Source: Candidatus Peregrinibacteria bacterium
GTDB taxonomy: Bacteria > Patescibacteriota > Gracilibacteria > UM-FILTER-43-11
NCBI GenBank assembly: GCA_030618315.1
Contig: JAUXDO010000085.1
Location: forward strand, 1 to 5,029
DNA: 5,029 nt
Reading direction: 5' to 3'
Part shown: piece by piece, positions 4,981-5,029 of the stretch
How the letters are laid out: each line of letters starts with the position of its first letter
Position numbering within the stretch: position 1 is the stretch's first letter
Notes under the pieces: generated by a model
What the model saw: only the letters and a program-made list of their open reading frames with translations
Database searches by the model: none
What the model was told of the DNA's origin: nothing
Position numbers and translations under genes: made by a program

Positions 4981-5008
4981 AATCTTCAATTTTCAATCTT
5001 CAATCTTT
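4981..5008 (+). repeat. Heptamer tandem repeat AATCTTC x4
   Basis: The units are AATCTTC, AATTTTC, AATCTTC and AATCTTT. The array ends 13 bp before the ATG at 5022. GAAAATT at 4974-4980 is an exact inverted partner of AATTTTC at 4988-4994. TTAAAGATT at 4902-4910 is an exact inverted partner of 5002-5010. Confidence 0.75.
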
Positions 5009-5021
5009 AATTAAAACAAAC

Positions 5022-5029
5022 ATGCCAAT
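5022..5029 (+). CDS. Probable start of a gene cut by the window end
   Basis: An ATG followed by CCA (Met-Pro) lies 54 bp after a well-formed promoter. It is preceded by an A-rich stretch like the one before the HEPN-like gene. Only the first codons are visible, so nothing can be said about the product. Confidence 0.4.

Overview
The window looks like a piece of a chromosome from an uncultivated, AT-rich bacterium, most plausibly a member of the Patescibacteria (Candidate Phyla Radiation). This placement is an inference. It rests on short genes with unrelated functions, no clear Shine-Dalgarno sequence before any start, a small membrane-anchored HEPN-like protein, a leucine/asparagine-rich helical-repeat protein, and gaps filled with degenerate 7-8 bp tandem repeats. 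No taxonomic marker gene is complete enough here to prove it. The standard genetic code fits every gene.

Layout, left to right. Positions 1-148 hold the unresolved edge of a neighbouring gene, four consecutive potential stem-loops and an A-rich leader. At 149-550 (+) lies a one-pass membrane protein with a cytoplasmic HEPN-like RN-x3-H motif. At 658-1236 (+) is a dephospho-CoA kinase (CoaE), preceded by five CTACAAC-type heptamers. At 1327-2364 (+) is a class I DAHP synthase, preceded by four TTTCGAA heptamers and three CGTCATAA-type octamers. Positions 2346-2588 form an elaborate non-coding block: a three-layer nested palindrome followed by two octamer arrays. At 2591-4018 (+) is gatB, the amidotransferase B subunit. 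At 4019-4816 (-) is a convergent helical-repeat protein of unknown function whose stop codon directly abuts the gatB stop. Positions 4817-5021 are a divergent control region with a near-consensus promoter in each direction, a long inverted repeat around the leftward promoter and another heptamer array. A probable rightward gene starts at 5022 and is cut by the window edge.

The recognised genes belong to different pathways: coenzyme A synthesis, entry to the shikimate pathway, and indirect Gln/Asn-tRNA charging. They do not form a functional operon. The four rightward genes are separated by 76-226 bp gaps filled mainly with repeats, so co-transcription is uncertain.

I found no CRISPR array, transposase, phage gene, tRNA or rRNA, and no clear new multi-gene system. 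The most unusual content is the intergenic architecture: short-period repeats, different in sequence but similar in unit length (7-8 bp), lie directly before four of the six starts, often with an inverted partner, and there is a nested palindrome downstream of the DAHP synthase gene.
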